From: Vombatus ursinus
Taxonomy: Eukaryota > Chordata > Mammalia > Diprotodontia > Vombatidae
Assembly: GCF_900497805.2 (NCBI RefSeq)
Contig: NW_020954610.1
Location: forward strand, 26,057,882 to 26,121,881
Direction of reading: 5' to 3'
DNA: 64,000 nt
The notes under the pieces are model-generated. The model saw only the letters and a list, made by a program, of their open reading frames with translations. It was not told the origin of the DNA and searched no databases. Below, one piece after another: positions 34,240-45,599 of this stretch; the stretch's first letter is position 1; every line of letters starts with the position of its first letter. A program made the translations under genes and the position numbers.

Positions 34240-34548
34240 ATAGTAGTAATAGTAGTAGTAGTAGCAGTAGAAGAAGAAGAAGAAGAAGAGGAAGAAGTAA
34301 ATTAATAAGTAGTACAAGAGATAGAATATGTACACAAATTACTATAATGCAAATTAGAATATAGGTGAATTAGGAAGATTCAAAATCCTAATAAGAAAAG
34401 AAAAAAAGTGTGTCATGTGCACAACAGAACATAAGAGAGTATTCAAAATACGTAATGATAAATTTTCATTTCAAGAAAGCCTGTATGATAAATAGTACAT
34501 GTTGTATTGAGAGCTGTCCATCTTTGCTTCTTTGTCAATTTTCTTTTG
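33916..34548. repeat. Long imperfect inverted repeat (arms about 160 bp)
   Basis: Left arm 33916-34077 reverse-complements right arm 34393-34548 at high identity. The shared core includes TTTCATTTCAAGAAAGCCTG and TATGATAAATA. The loop of about 315 bases holds the TAG microsatellite. Origin unknown. Confidence 0.85.
34200..34297. repeat. TAG then AGA trinucleotide microsatellite
   Basis: (TAG)n passing into (AGA)n inside the loop of the inverted repeat. Confidence 0.95.
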
Positions 34549-34634
34549 TTCTCTGCTGTGCACTTTTTACTTTGTTCTTTTCACCCCTTCCTCCACCCAC
34601 CCCAAGAAGGCTACAATTAAGTGTGGATATATTT

Positions 34635-34692
34635 TTATACATATATATATATATATATACATAAATACACATACACATATATAAACATACAA
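34635..34692. repeat. TA/CATA microsatellite
   Basis: (TA)n with ACACAT flanks. Confidence 0.88.
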
Positions 34693-34769
34693 ACATGCAT
34701 GCATATATTGACATATACTCTCCCTGACAAATTCTACTCCTGATCTTTGTTTTTATGTTTGTGCATACA

Positions 34770-34982
34770 CTTTGAAGTTTTCAAATGCTTTACAAATGTT
34801 ATCTCATTTCATCCTCATAACAGGATGAAGGAAGTAGATGCTACTATTGTCCTCATTTTATAAATTAGAAAACTGAAGGAGCAACATGGCCAGGGTCACA
34901 TAGCTAGTAAGTGTCTAGGCTGGATTTGAACTCAGGTCTTTCTGACTCTAGGTCCAGTTTTCTATCTACTCTATCAATTAGG
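34770..34982 (-). repeat. THER1/MIR SINE
   Basis: ATGCTTTACAAATGTTATCT, GGGTCACATAGCTAGTAAGT, TGAACTCAGGTCTTTCTGAC. Confidence 0.87.
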
Positions 34983-35006
34983 TTATGTTTTTCTTGGGAG
35001 CAGGGA

Positions 35007-35009
<3 letters not shown>

Positions 35010-35058
<49 letters not shown>
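35010..35058. repeat. TG microsatellite
   Basis: Nearly pure (TG)n. Confidence 0.97.
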
Positions 35059-35377
35059 TGTATGTGTATAACTTTTTTTTTCTATTTGGTGTACCCAGGG
35101 CTAAGAACTAGTGTTTTCTTGCAAATACTAAACTTTAATAACTCAAAAGATCAATAATCTCTATCAAGGTTACTGATTGGGATCCTTCTACAACCTCTCA
35201 GCCTGTGTGATTCTTTCCTATCTCTGGGTATGTCTTATACACAGGATCCACCCAATGCCCTCATTTAGGATACACCGGAGGCCTTTTGGTGTTCTTCATA
35301 TTTCATGAATATAAGTTCAACATTTGGGCTGTTATCTTTCATTATATGACTAGGCTGTCTCTTGTCTAGTCATACAG

Positions 35378-35535
35378 AGAATCACAGAATTTCAGACTTG
35401 GAAGAGACCTCTGAAGTCATCTACTCCAACACATATGTGAAAAGTAATCCTTACTATAACAGATACCATAAATTGTCATCCAAACTCTGTCTGAAGACTC
35501 CTGATAAGAGGAAGCCCAGCACCTCTGGATATAGC
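35378..35535 (+). repeat. Old amniote-type dispersed repeat
   Basis: ATCACAGAATTTCAGACTTG, GAAGAGACCTCTGAAGTCAT, CAAACTCTGTCTGAAGACTC; probably related to the sequence at 8765. Confidence 0.5.
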
Positions 35536-35562
35536 CCATCCCACTTCTGGATGATGAAGGTG

Positions 35563-35564
35563 AA

Positions 35565-35597
<33 letters not shown>

Positions 35598-35598
35598 A
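35563..35598. repeat. GAT/ATG trinucleotide microsatellite
   Basis: About 11 units. Confidence 0.95.
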
Positions 35599-35911
35599 AT
35601 AGTAACTAGCATTTATATAACACTTCAACACATTTCCCAAATGTGATCCAGCCCAGACTATTCTTCCTATTCAATTCTGGCTTAAACTCACTGACCAGTT
35701 GTACAAGATATGTTACAAGATTTGTATGTATGAATATCTCCCTAGAGAAATAACGATAGCTATACTAATAGATTGCATTTATGATAGTTCATCCAACTGC
35801 ATGTCATAATATTGGCAGTATGTGTTCTTTATCCACTCTTACATGTGGTTGGCTAGGCCCATCTTTTTTAAGGGACTATGGTTTGTATTTGAGAATGCCT
35901 ATTTGGAACTA

Positions 35912-35942
35912 ACTCTCTCTCTCTTTCTCTCTCTCTCTCTGC
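35912..35942. repeat. CT microsatellite
   Basis: (CT)n with one TTT interruption. Confidence 0.93.
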
Positions 35943-36119
35943 TGCCAAATCTGAAGACTCAATGTCAAAACACTAATCTGACTCAGAAAATTAAATCAAA
36001 TAATTAATATGGTAAATAGAGTGTAGAAACAGACCCTCTGTCATTTCATCTTTGCAAACACAGCAATTTTGTCTTTATCTTCAAACTATAAAAGAAATAA
36101 ATTGTAGGAAAAAGTTATT

Positions 36120-36360
36120 TTTTTCACCTAAGAAGTGATGCAAAGTGAACTGATGCAAAGTGGGCAGAAACAGAACATTGTGCACAGTAACAGCAATATT
36201 GTAACAAGAATTAATTGTGAAAGGACTTTGATACTCTGATAAATACAATGATCCACGACAATTCCAAAGGCCTTATGATGAAAAATGCTATCCATCTCCA
36301 GAGAGAGAACTGAAGAACTCTGAATGCAGATTGAAATATTTTTCCACTTTATTCTTTAAA
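36120..36360 (+). repeat. L1 3'UTR fragment
   Basis: AACAGAACATTGTGCACAGT, TGATGAAAAATGCTATCCAT, CTCCAGAGAGAGAACTGAAG. It lies tail-to-tail with the next L1. Confidence 0.78.
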
Positions 36361-36364
36361 AAAT

Positions 36365-38823
36365 ATTATTTATTTTTTAACATTCTTTAAAAAACATTTG
36401 AGTTCCAAATTCTCTCCTTCCTTCTGGTCTAATTATACATATGAAATTATGCAAAACATATTTTCATATTAGCCATGTCACAGGAAAAATAAAAAAAAAC
36501 CCAGAAAATTATACTTCAAATTGCACTCAAAGTTGATTAGTTCTTTCTCTGGAGATGGATAGCATTTTTCATCATGGGTCTTAGAATTGCCTTGGATTAT
36601 TGTATTGATCAAAGTAACTAAGTCTTTCACAGTTAATTATCATTACAATATTGCTGTTACTGTGTATAATCTCCTGGTTCTGCTCACTTCACAATGGATG
36701 AATTCATATAGATCTTCCCATGTTTTCCTGAAACCATCCCCCTCCTCATTCCTTATGGCACAATAGTATTCCATCACAAATTGAATATAAATTGTTCAGC
36801 CATTCCCCAATTGATGGGCATCCCTTCAACTTCCAATTATTTGTCACTACAAAAGGTGCAGCTATAAATATTTTTCTGCATATAAGTTCTTTTCTTTTTC
36901 TTTGATCTCTTTGGGATATAGTCCTAGTGGTGGTGTTATAGCATAGTTTTGAGAATAACTCCAAATTGTTCTCCAGAAAGGTTGGGCCAGTTCACAACTC
37001 CACCAGCAGTGCATTAGTGTACTTATTCTTCCAAATCCCTTCCAACATTTATCATTTTCCTTTTCTGCCATGTTAGCCGATCTGATAGGTGAGGTGGTAC
37101 CTCACAGTTATTTTAATTTGCACTTCTCTAATTGGCAGTGATTCAGTTTTCATGTGACTACAGAAAGCTTTGATTTCTTCTTTTGAAAACTGTTCATATC
37201 CTCTGACCATTTATCAGTTGGGGAATGGCTCTTTTAAAAATAATAATAAATCTGATTCAGTTCCCTTTATATTTCAGAAATGAGGCCTTTGTCAGAGAAA
37301 CAAGTTGTAAAAATCGTTGATATTACTTTGTTGTCTATGGTATCTTTTAGCAAAATGTAGTTTCCTTGATTGTCTATACCTGAATGTGTATATAGTCTTC
37401 TCTCTTTGAGCTAGTTCCAACGAGAGTGAGATTCAATTACTGCCCACCACCTTTCGTGTTTTTCCTCTCCAGTGTAAAAACTATTCCTTGCATACCTCTT
37501 TTATGTGAGATAATTTTCACCATTTTTCCTCTCTCTTTCCCCTTCTCTCAATGCATCTCTATTTTTCACCCTTCATTTTTTTAGATTGTCCCAACATAAT
37601 TGATTCACACTTATGCCTTCTGTTTATATGAACTCCTTCTAACTGCTTTAACAATGATGTTTTTAGGAGTTACATGTGTCATCCTTCCATATGAGAATAT
37701 AAAGAGTTTAACCAATAAGGTTAAAGGTTGAAATAAGGATTCAATAAGAATCCCTTATGATTTCTCTTTAATGTTTATCTTTTTATGCATCTCTTGAGTC
37801 TTATGCTTGAATATCAAATTTTCTATTTAGCTCTGGTCTTGTCATCAGGAACACTTAAAACTCCTCTATTTCATTAACTATCCATTTGTCCCCCAAAGGA
37901 TTAACTCAATTTTGATGGGTAGGTCATTTTTTGTTGTATTCCTGGTTCTTTTGCCTTTCAGAATATCATATTCCAAGCCCTCTGCTCCTTTAATGTGATA
38001 GCTTCTCAATCTTGTGTGATCTTGACTGTGGCTCCACAACATTCAAATTTTTTCTTTTTGGTTATTTGACCTAGGAGCTCTGGAATTTGGCTATAATATT
38101 CCTGGGAGTTTTCATTTTGGGATCTCTTTCAGGAAGTGATTGGTGGATTCTCTCAATTTCTATTTTACCCTCTAGATTTAAAATATCAGGGCAGTTTTCC
38201 TTGATAATTTCTTGAAATATAATGCCTAGGTTCTTTTTTGGATCATAGCTTTCAGGTTTTCTAATTCTTAGATGATCTTTCCTTGATCTATTTCCCAGGT
38301 CAGTTGTTTTTCCTATAGGATATTTCACATTTTCTTCTATTTTTTCATTCTTCTGATTTTGTTTGATTGTTTCTTAATGTCTCATGGAGTTATTAGCTTT
38401 CAGTTACCTAATTTTAATTTTTTTAAAGGAATTATTTTCTTCATTCAGCTTTTGTACCTCTTTTTCCATTTGGCCAATTCTGCTTTTTAAGTACTTTTTC
38501 TTCAGTGAATTTTTTATGCCTCTTACCATTTGGCTAATTCTGTTTTTTTTTTAAGTGTTATTTTCTTCAGAATTTTTGGTGTATCTCTTAACAAGTTATT
38601 AATTATCTTTTCATAATTTTCTTGCATCACTCTCATTTCTTTTTCCATTTTTCTCTACTACTGTTATCTTTTTAAATCTTCTAGGAATTCTTGCATTTTA
38701 GGAATTCTTCTTAGCATTTTTCTTTGAGGTTTTGCTTGTAGCTGTTGTCACATTGTTGTCTTCTTCTGAGTTTGTGTTTGATCTTCCCTTCCACCACAGG
38801 AGCTTTTTATGGTCAGGTTCTTT

Positions 38824-38859
<36 letters not shown>

Positions 38860-39499
38860 TTTGCTCATTTTCCTGGCCTATTTCTTGACTTTGAACTTTA
38901 TGTTAAAGTTGGATGCTGCTCGCCTGGAAGACGGGAGGCACTGTCCCAAGCTTCAGCCTTTTTTGGGGCTGCTGTTTTCAGAGCTAGTTCTAGTAGTCTC
39001 CAAGTTTTCAGTGCTTCCAAGGTGGTGTGATTTGAGGAGAGGTGTAATCACTGATCTCCTAGTCTGTGCTCTGTTTTTTACCCAGGAAGCACCCTCACTA
39101 GCATTTCAAGTGGCCCGAGAACTATGTCTCAGAGCTGTTTATTGACAAACAGCACCCAGTCTTGTACCAAATGCCAGCGAGTAGTCCCCTGTCATATCCT
39201 TCTGACCAATTGTCTGGCTTCCTTATCATCTCTGGGCTAAGAACTTGCAAAGCTTACCATTGCTGCTGTTGTAGCCACCTCCAAGGCTTGCTGCTGGCAT
39301 GCTATGTTTGCTCTGGACCAGTCACTCACCCCAGTATCACAGACCTTTCCTGAAGACCTAAGTTATATTGGGCTAGAAAAATGTCTCTGTCCAACCTTTT
39401 ATTGGCTCTGCCACTCCAGAATTTGATTTGAGACATTATTTTAAAGTTGTTTGGAGAGTTTGGCTGGGTTGTTGCTTGTACTTTGCCATCTTGGCTCCC
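36365..39499 (-). repeat. L1 with 5' end, ORF1 and 3' end but almost no ORF2
   Basis: On the minus strand the element opens near 39499 with GGGGGAGCCAAGATGGCAAA and has a GC-richer 5'UTR to about 38780. ORF1 follows at about 38770-37790: 38328-38071 encodes the RNA-recognition part, ...NCPDILNLEGKIEIERIHQS...RNIIAKF, like human ORF1p. The inter-ORF spacer runs to about 37390, then a scrap of endonuclease (GNYILLKDTIDNK, about 37375-37325), then the ORF2 C-terminus and 3'UTR to 36365. About 3 kb of ORF2 is missing, resembling ORF1-only HAL1 elements or an internal deletion. Stops are scattered. Confidence 0.8.
38825..38860. repeat. GAT/ATG trinucleotide microsatellite
   Basis: About 12 units, within the L1 5'UTR. 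Confidence 0.95.
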
Positions 39500-39509
39500 C
39501 CGTCTTTTT

Positions 39510-39712
39510 CATTTTTTTTTTTTTGCTTTTTTTCCCCCAACATGGCTAATATGGAAATATGTTTTGCATGACTTCACATGTATAATGGGTATAATATTGC
39601 CTGCCTTCTCAATGGGTTCAGGAGGAGTTAGAGAGACAGAGAGAATTTGGAACTCAAAATTTTAAATGTTTAAAGAAGAAAAAAAAATATTTTGTGAAAA
39701 GGAGTTTAAGAA
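39510..39712 (+). repeat. L1 3'UTR tail
   Basis: AACATGGCTAATATGGAAAT, TTTTGCATGACTTCACATGT, AATTTGGAACTCAAAATTTT. Confidence 0.75.
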
Positions 39713-40150
39713 TATGAAATAACTTGCATTAAAGGAATTCCTAAAATCTAAGTGCAAAACCTGATTTTGGAAATCCAATTCATACTAAGATAAAATGTAT
39801 TAATAATAGAAATTTGTCATCATGTATAGAATCCATTGGGACTCTATGACTCTAGCGCTAAATGGTTTTGTTACACAGACAAAGTGAATGGAAATGAAAA
39901 TAACAGTAGGAGAGGCTAATCAACAGTAAACTGGTTCCTTGGTGATGAATTCTTTGGCTATGGCAACCCATTTACAAAAAAATACTAAATGGCTTTTGTT
40001 TTGTTTAACCTTTTCTGCTTCTGCAAGTGTTAGTGTCAGAGAATTAGAAAAAAGGGCAGAGGTTGATAAAAAACAGTTTTTTATACTGTTTATAAACTTC
40101 AATGTAGCCATTTAATATTTCTAAATGTAAGATTTCTGTTCAATGATCCA
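39713..40150. other. Intergenic sequence, nothing recognised
   Basis: No repeat or exon assigned. Confidence 0.4.
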
Positions 40151-40251
40151 TTAATGGAAATACTGGAAATGATTCCTATCTCTCTAGATATTCTTCCTCT
40201 TCACTGGGGACCTAACCTTAAACTGTATAGTATCAAGAAAATTGAGGCCCT

Positions 40252-40683
40252 GTTCTCTAAAATATATAGAAAACTCAGTCAAATTTATAAGAATATAAGT
40301 CATTCCCCAATTGATAAAAGTTCAAAGGATATGAATAGGCAGTTTCCAGATGAAGAAACTAAAGCTCTCTATAGTCATATGAAAAGTTGCTCTAAATCAC
40401 TATTGATTACAAAAATGTAAATTAACACAACTCTGAGGTACCACATCACACCATTATCTTTTTTGTTTTTTTTTTCCTTTCTTGTGATTTTTCCCTTTTG
40501 TTCTGATTCTTCTTTCACAACATGACTAATGTGGAAATATGTTTAATTTGATTGAACATGTATAGCCTGTATCAAATTGCATGCTGTCTTGGGTTGGGGA
40601 GAGGAGAGAGAGAGCCAATAAATTTAGAAGTCAAAATCCTATGAAAGTGAATGTTGAAAACTAAAAATAAATTTAAAAAAAAG
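40252..40683 (+). mobile_element. Short L1 insertion, internally deleted, 17-bp target duplication
   Basis: The 5' part is ORF2 C-terminal text (CATTCCCCAATTGATAAAAG, GAAACTAAAGCTCTCTATAG). Near 40460 it jumps to the 3'UTR (CACAACATGACTAATGTGGA) and ends in an A-rich tail. AAGAAAATTGAGGCCCT flanks it at 40235-40251 and 40684-40700. The duplication defines both ends exactly. Confidence 0.9.
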
Positions 40684-41039
40684 AAGAAAATTGAGGCCCT
40701 TTATCAGGAGTTCCATCTTCTTCCCACATCTGCACCTGGAATTTCCTCAACTTCTCCTGTTCTCCCCCTTTCAAACTTCAACCTTAGAGGAAGTTGTAGT
40801 CCTCTTTACCAAGAAAAAGTGAGATGTCCTTTCTTTCAAAGAGTTCAGACTCCAATTGGAGAGAGAACACATAAAACAAAGTTAGACTGCAAGTGGGTGT
40901 AAAGCAGGGGAGATAAGCATCTCTGAAAGTGATATTTGATCTGATATTTGAAGGAAGCCAGTGAAAAGGTATGGAGTTGGGCATTGTGTCTTGGAAAAAG
41001 CAAAAGGCCAGTGTAGTAGCTTATTGTTTTATAAACTCA

Positions 41040-42300
41040 AAGATCTCAGCTATTGGGGAAGAACTCACTATTCAACAAAAACTCCTGGAAAAACTGGAAG
41101 GTAGAAACCAGGTATAGACTATCATCTCATATAATACACTAAGATAAGCTCCAAATGGGTATATGAATTAGACATAAAGAGTGACATTATAAACAAATTA
41201 GAGAAATGAGGATGTTAGCTGGATAGGGGAATGGGGGAAGGTAATAAGCATTTTTATAATACCTACATCAGGCACCATGCTAAGCACTTTTACAAATGTC
41301 TCATTTGATCCTTACAACTGTAGGGAGTAGGTGCTATTATTACCCTCATTTTACAGTTCAGGAAATTGAGGTAGACAGAAGGTAATTGCCCAGAGTCATA
41401 AAACTACTAAATTTTGAGACTGGGTCTGAACTCAGATCTTCCTGACTCTAGATCAAACTCTATCCATTTCATCTCCTGTGGATAGGGAAAGAGTTCATGA
41501 CCAAGCAAGGGATAGAAATAATCACAGAAGTTAAAATGGATAGTTTTGTTTATACAGAATTGAAAAGCTTTTGCACAAACAAAACCGTTCCAATTAAAAT
41601 TAGAAGAAAAGCAGGTAAATGGGGAAAAAATCTTTTGCATAGTTACTTTGATAAATACGTCATTTCCAACATTCAAATTTATAAGAAAAGTGACCATAAG
41701 AACACACAGTTTTTGAGAGGAAGAAATCTAAACTATAATAGCCACATGAAAAAAGTTCTAAATTACTATTAATTACAGAAATACAAATTAAAACAAATCT
41801 GAGATTCCATCTCACACCCCTTAGATTGGCAAAGTTGACAAATAAGTAAATGGACAAATGCTGACAGGAGTGTTAGAAATTAGGTACATTAATGTACTGT
41901 TCAGGGAGCTGGGACTGGTCCAGCCATTCTGGAAAGCGATTTAGAGCTATCCCCCTAAAGTTATTAAACTGTGCATACCTTTTGACCAGTAATACTACAA
42001 TAAGGCCAAAGCATTAAAGAGAAAAGAACCAATAGATAAAATATATTTTAGCTACCATTTCTGTGTTGTCAAACACAAAACTGAGGAGTATCCATCAATT
42101 GAGTAATGGCTGAACAAATTATGATATATGGATGTGATAGAATACTATTATACCATAAGAAATAATGAAGGGGATAGTTTCAGGGAAACCTGGGAAGAAT
42201 TATATGAACAGAACCAGGAGAACAATTTATACAATAACAACAATATTGTAAAGTCAAACAACTTTGAAAGACTCAATTCACATTATCAAGGATTATCTGA
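41040..42300 (+). repeat. L1 ORF2 C-terminal region and 3'UTR
   Basis: AACAAAAACTCCTGGAAAAA, then after a SINE AGTTCATGACCAAGCAAGGG, TTTTGCACAAACAAAACCGT and GGAGTATCCATCAATTGAGT, ending in 3'UTR text (CAGAACCAGGAGAACAATTT). Frames are partly open (41497-41772) but broken overall. Confidence 0.85.
41225..41486 (-). repeat. THER1/MIR SINE inserted in L1
   Basis: CATTTTACAGTTCAGGAAAT and ATCTTCCTGACTCTAGATC. L1 text resumes at GGATAGGGAAAG, with GGATAGGGGA on the other side, suggesting a short target duplication. Confidence 0.83.
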
Positions 42301-42419
42301 AATCATCTCTTTTGTCCTTCCTCATGCAATAATATTCTATTACATTCATAGATCACAATTTGTTCCACTATTTTGATAATTCTCAATATTATCTTCTTTC
42401 TTAAACTACCTCTCTATCC

Positions 42420-43960
42420 CACTTGTTTCCCTATAGTTTGATGTATTTCTACATCAAATTCTCTGTGAGTACGTATATGTTCAACCCTGCTTTGTCTCTT
42501 TCAGACAAGAGTATAGTTTATCTCTTGCTGATTCAGCCTCACCTCCACCATGTTTATATGTTCTTCTCCTAAACCCCAATTATGAGAAATAGCAAGTTCC
42601 ATGCCCTTCTTCATTCTTTCTAAACTTATGTATTTCTCCTTTCATTCTTCCTTCTCCTTCTCCTTTTAAACTTTTAGAATAAAACCAATTCATCCCTAAG
42701 AACTCATGTTTTTCTTAACTACCTTAATTACACCTTTAAGAACTCTTCAGATATTATGGTTCTGAAGGGTCACTTGTTCTTCTCCATTAGAATGTTAGCA
42801 CTACATCACATAACTCCTAATTGTTCAAATGAATTTACCTTTCTCTATTTCTCTGGTCTCTTTTGTTTATGTCTCAAAAGTTCCTACCTTCAGCTCTAGT
42901 CTTTTCATCAGAAATTCTTCAAAGTCCTCTGTTCATTTAAAAACCCATTATCGCCCTGTAGGATTATGCTCAGTTTTGCTGGCTCAGTGATTTTTGGTTA
43001 CAAACCTTTATTCTTTGCTTTTTGGAATATTACATTCCAGAATCTACCTCATGGTTTTTAATAAGAGTTGTCAGGTCTTGTGAAGTCCTGTCTGTAGTTT
43101 CTTGGTACCAGAGATCCTTATTCCTAGATAGATATTTGTAGTATTTTTTCTTGGATATGGGAGCTCTGGATTTCGGCTGACATTCCCCAAACTTTCCACT
43201 TGGGATTCCTTTCAGGAGGTGATCTTTACTAATCTGGGCAGTTTTCATTTATGATTTCTAGAGTCTAGGCTTTTTTTTTTAAATCACAGTTTTCAAGGAG
43301 TGCAATGATTCTTTATCTCCAATTTCTTTTCCCAGTCAATTTTTTAATCAGATACTTTACATTTTGCTATTTTTTCAATATTTTTATGTCTTGCTTTCTC
43401 ATGGAGTCATTAATTTCTTTGGTTCATTCTAGTTTTTCAGGGACTCCATTTCTTGTGTTTATTCTAATTTTTTGTCTTTGGCAGAGTTTATCACCTTCTT
43501 CTTTAAACTACCCATTCTTTCCTCATGAGATTTTATTTCATCTAAAAAAAATGTCTTGCTTCCTTTTGTCTATATTCATGTAGTTCTTGTGGCACTCTTT
43601 TTTCTTTGAGTATGTACTTGTGGTTGTTATAAAGTTAGATTTGCAATGATTTTTCTATATTGGTTGGTGCTTTCTTTAGTTTACTCATCTCTCTAGCTTT
43701 AATTCCTAAACTGGGGTTTTGTGCCAGGGCAGGCTCTTGGCCCCCTGCTGTGCTCCTGGGTAGGGTGGTTGGAACTACTTGGTTCTCCTGTTTTATGCTG
43801 TTGTCTTTTTCTTATGTTGTCGTATACTACCCAGGCTTAGGCACCCCTGGATCTCTGAGGTCCTGGGCACTGTATCTTCAGGGTCCTCTTTGGAATCTCA
43901 ACCTATCACTCTATATTTCTCTTCGATTGCTAAACTCAAAGCAAGATAGAGGAGTGCGGT
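42420..43960 (-). repeat. L1/HAL1-type copy: spacer, ORF1 and 5'UTR
   Basis: Minus-strand copy of the same segments as 37390-39200. ORF1 CTD-like text lies at 42900-43000 and the RRM-like region at 43030-43330. A TTTGGTTCATTCTAG-type coiled-coil region and GC-richer leader run to about 43960. More diverged than the 36365-39499 copy. Confidence 0.7.
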
Positions 43961-43969
43961 TGTGAAACA

Positions 43970-45595
43970 CTTATTGCCTTCACCTACAATTCTCCCTCAT
44001 TTCTCAACTCTTTAAAATCTGTCTTTGAATCTTATCACTCTAGTGAAACTGCTTTCTTCAAGATTATCAGTGATCTATTAAGGACTAAATCCAATGGTAT
44101 TCTCTAAGTTTTTGTTTTTATTGACCTCATCACAGTTTTTGATATCATTAATCACCCTTCTCCTAGAGGATGTTCTCCTCTCCTTGGCCGTTGTGTTACT
44201 GCTCTTTTTTGGATTTTCTCCTATTTATCGGTTTCTTTCTTAGTCTCCAAGCTGGACCATCATCCATCTTCCACCCTTTAAACTTGAGTGTTCCTTAAGA
44301 CTTTGTTCCTGTTCTTTTCTTTCATTATATTCTCTTTTGATTATTTCTTTAGTTCCTAAGGGTTCAATTATCATCACTATGTAAATGGGTCACAAATCAA
44401 CATATCTAATCTTAATCTCTTTTATAAACTCATTTATTTTGAATTGCCTGATGGACATGTCCATTTGGTTGTCTAGTCATTATTTCAAAGTTAAATGTGC
44501 AAAACTAAACTCATTAATACCACTTAAACATATCTTTCAATCTCCTCTTCTAAACTTCCCCATTTCTGTTAATGGCATTGCCATTCTTTATGTCACTTCA
44601 TGAACTTGAAGGCATCTTGACTCTTTCCTTTCTGTAATCCTCCATATAATCAGTTGCCAAGTCCTAACATTTCTAATTCCATAATGTCTCTTTGATTTGT
44701 CCTCCCTTTTCACTCCCTAACCATCAATTTGTTTTAACAAGCCTCCATCATCTCTTATCTGGACTACTGTAATAGCTTCTTACTTGGTTTCTCCCCTGCT
44801 TCCAGCCTCTTTCTTCTCTAATCCATCTTCCTCAAAGATGTCAAATTAATATTCCTAAAATAGTTATGTCCATATCGCTCTTCAAAAATCTTTAGTGCTC
44901 TCTCCTGACTTAAAGAATGCCTTTTACAATCCAACCAACCTTTCCAGTCTTATTTCACATAATTCTCCTTCACTCTACATTCCAGCCAAAGCATTTGCTG
45001 TCATCAGATACATGGAAATTCCATCTCCGAACTCCGTGCATTTGTATAAGCATGCCACAAGATTGACTGGAATATATTTCTTTCTCACCTCTGCTTCTCA
45101 GCATCCTTCTCTTCCTTCACAAGTCAGTAACCACCTCCTTCACAAAAAGTTCCCTGATCCGTTAAGTCGTTATTGAGCTTTCCATGGCAAATTACATCTT
45201 GTCTGTTGTGGTTCAGTTGTTCAGTCACGTCTGACTCTTTGTGACCTCATGGACTTTATTAACTGTCCATGGGGTTTTCTTGGCAAAGATACTAGAGTGA
45301 TTGGATATTTCCTTCTCCAGTGGATCCTTTTGTCAGGCAATAAGAGACTAAGTGACTTGTCCAGGGTCACACAACTTGGAAGTATCTGAGATTTTGAACT
45401 GTCTGAGGATTTGAACTCAGGTCTTCCTGACAAGTCTTCAGGCCCAGTGTGCTACCCACTAAGCCACCTTTTGTCTGTACAAACATTGTAAAAATTCTTT
45501 GAGGGAAGAGGCTATTTTGGTCTTTTAATTTCCAGCACCTATGACTATCTTGCACCTTGATAAGTGGTTAACAAATAATATTTCTTGAACTGAAT
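43970..45595 (+). repeat. L2/CR1-clade LINE: RT, C-terminal domain and 3' end
   Basis: Runs in L2 consensus order: AGTGAAACTGCTTTCTTCAA, ACAGTTTTTGATATCATTAA, TCAATTATCATCACTATGTA, TTGCCAAGTCCTAACATTTC, ATCTGGACTACTGTAATAGC, ATTCCAGCCAAAGCATTTGC. After the MAR1 come TTTGAGGGAAGAGGCTATTT and a GGTTAACAAATAATATTTC end. About 1.35 kb without the SINE; no long frame survives. Confidence 0.82.
45207..45470 (-). repeat. MAR1 CORE-SINE inside the L2 3' end
   Basis: Reverse copy with GGGTTTTCTTGGCAAAGATA tail and AAGCCACCT head. TTGTCTGT flanks it at 45199-45206 and 45471-45478. Confidence 0.88.
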
Positions 45596-45599
45596 TATT

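Noticed and set aside
34200-34297. CRISPR-like array
   Set aside because: A trinucleotide microsatellite; no spaced repeats with unique spacers occur anywhere in the window.
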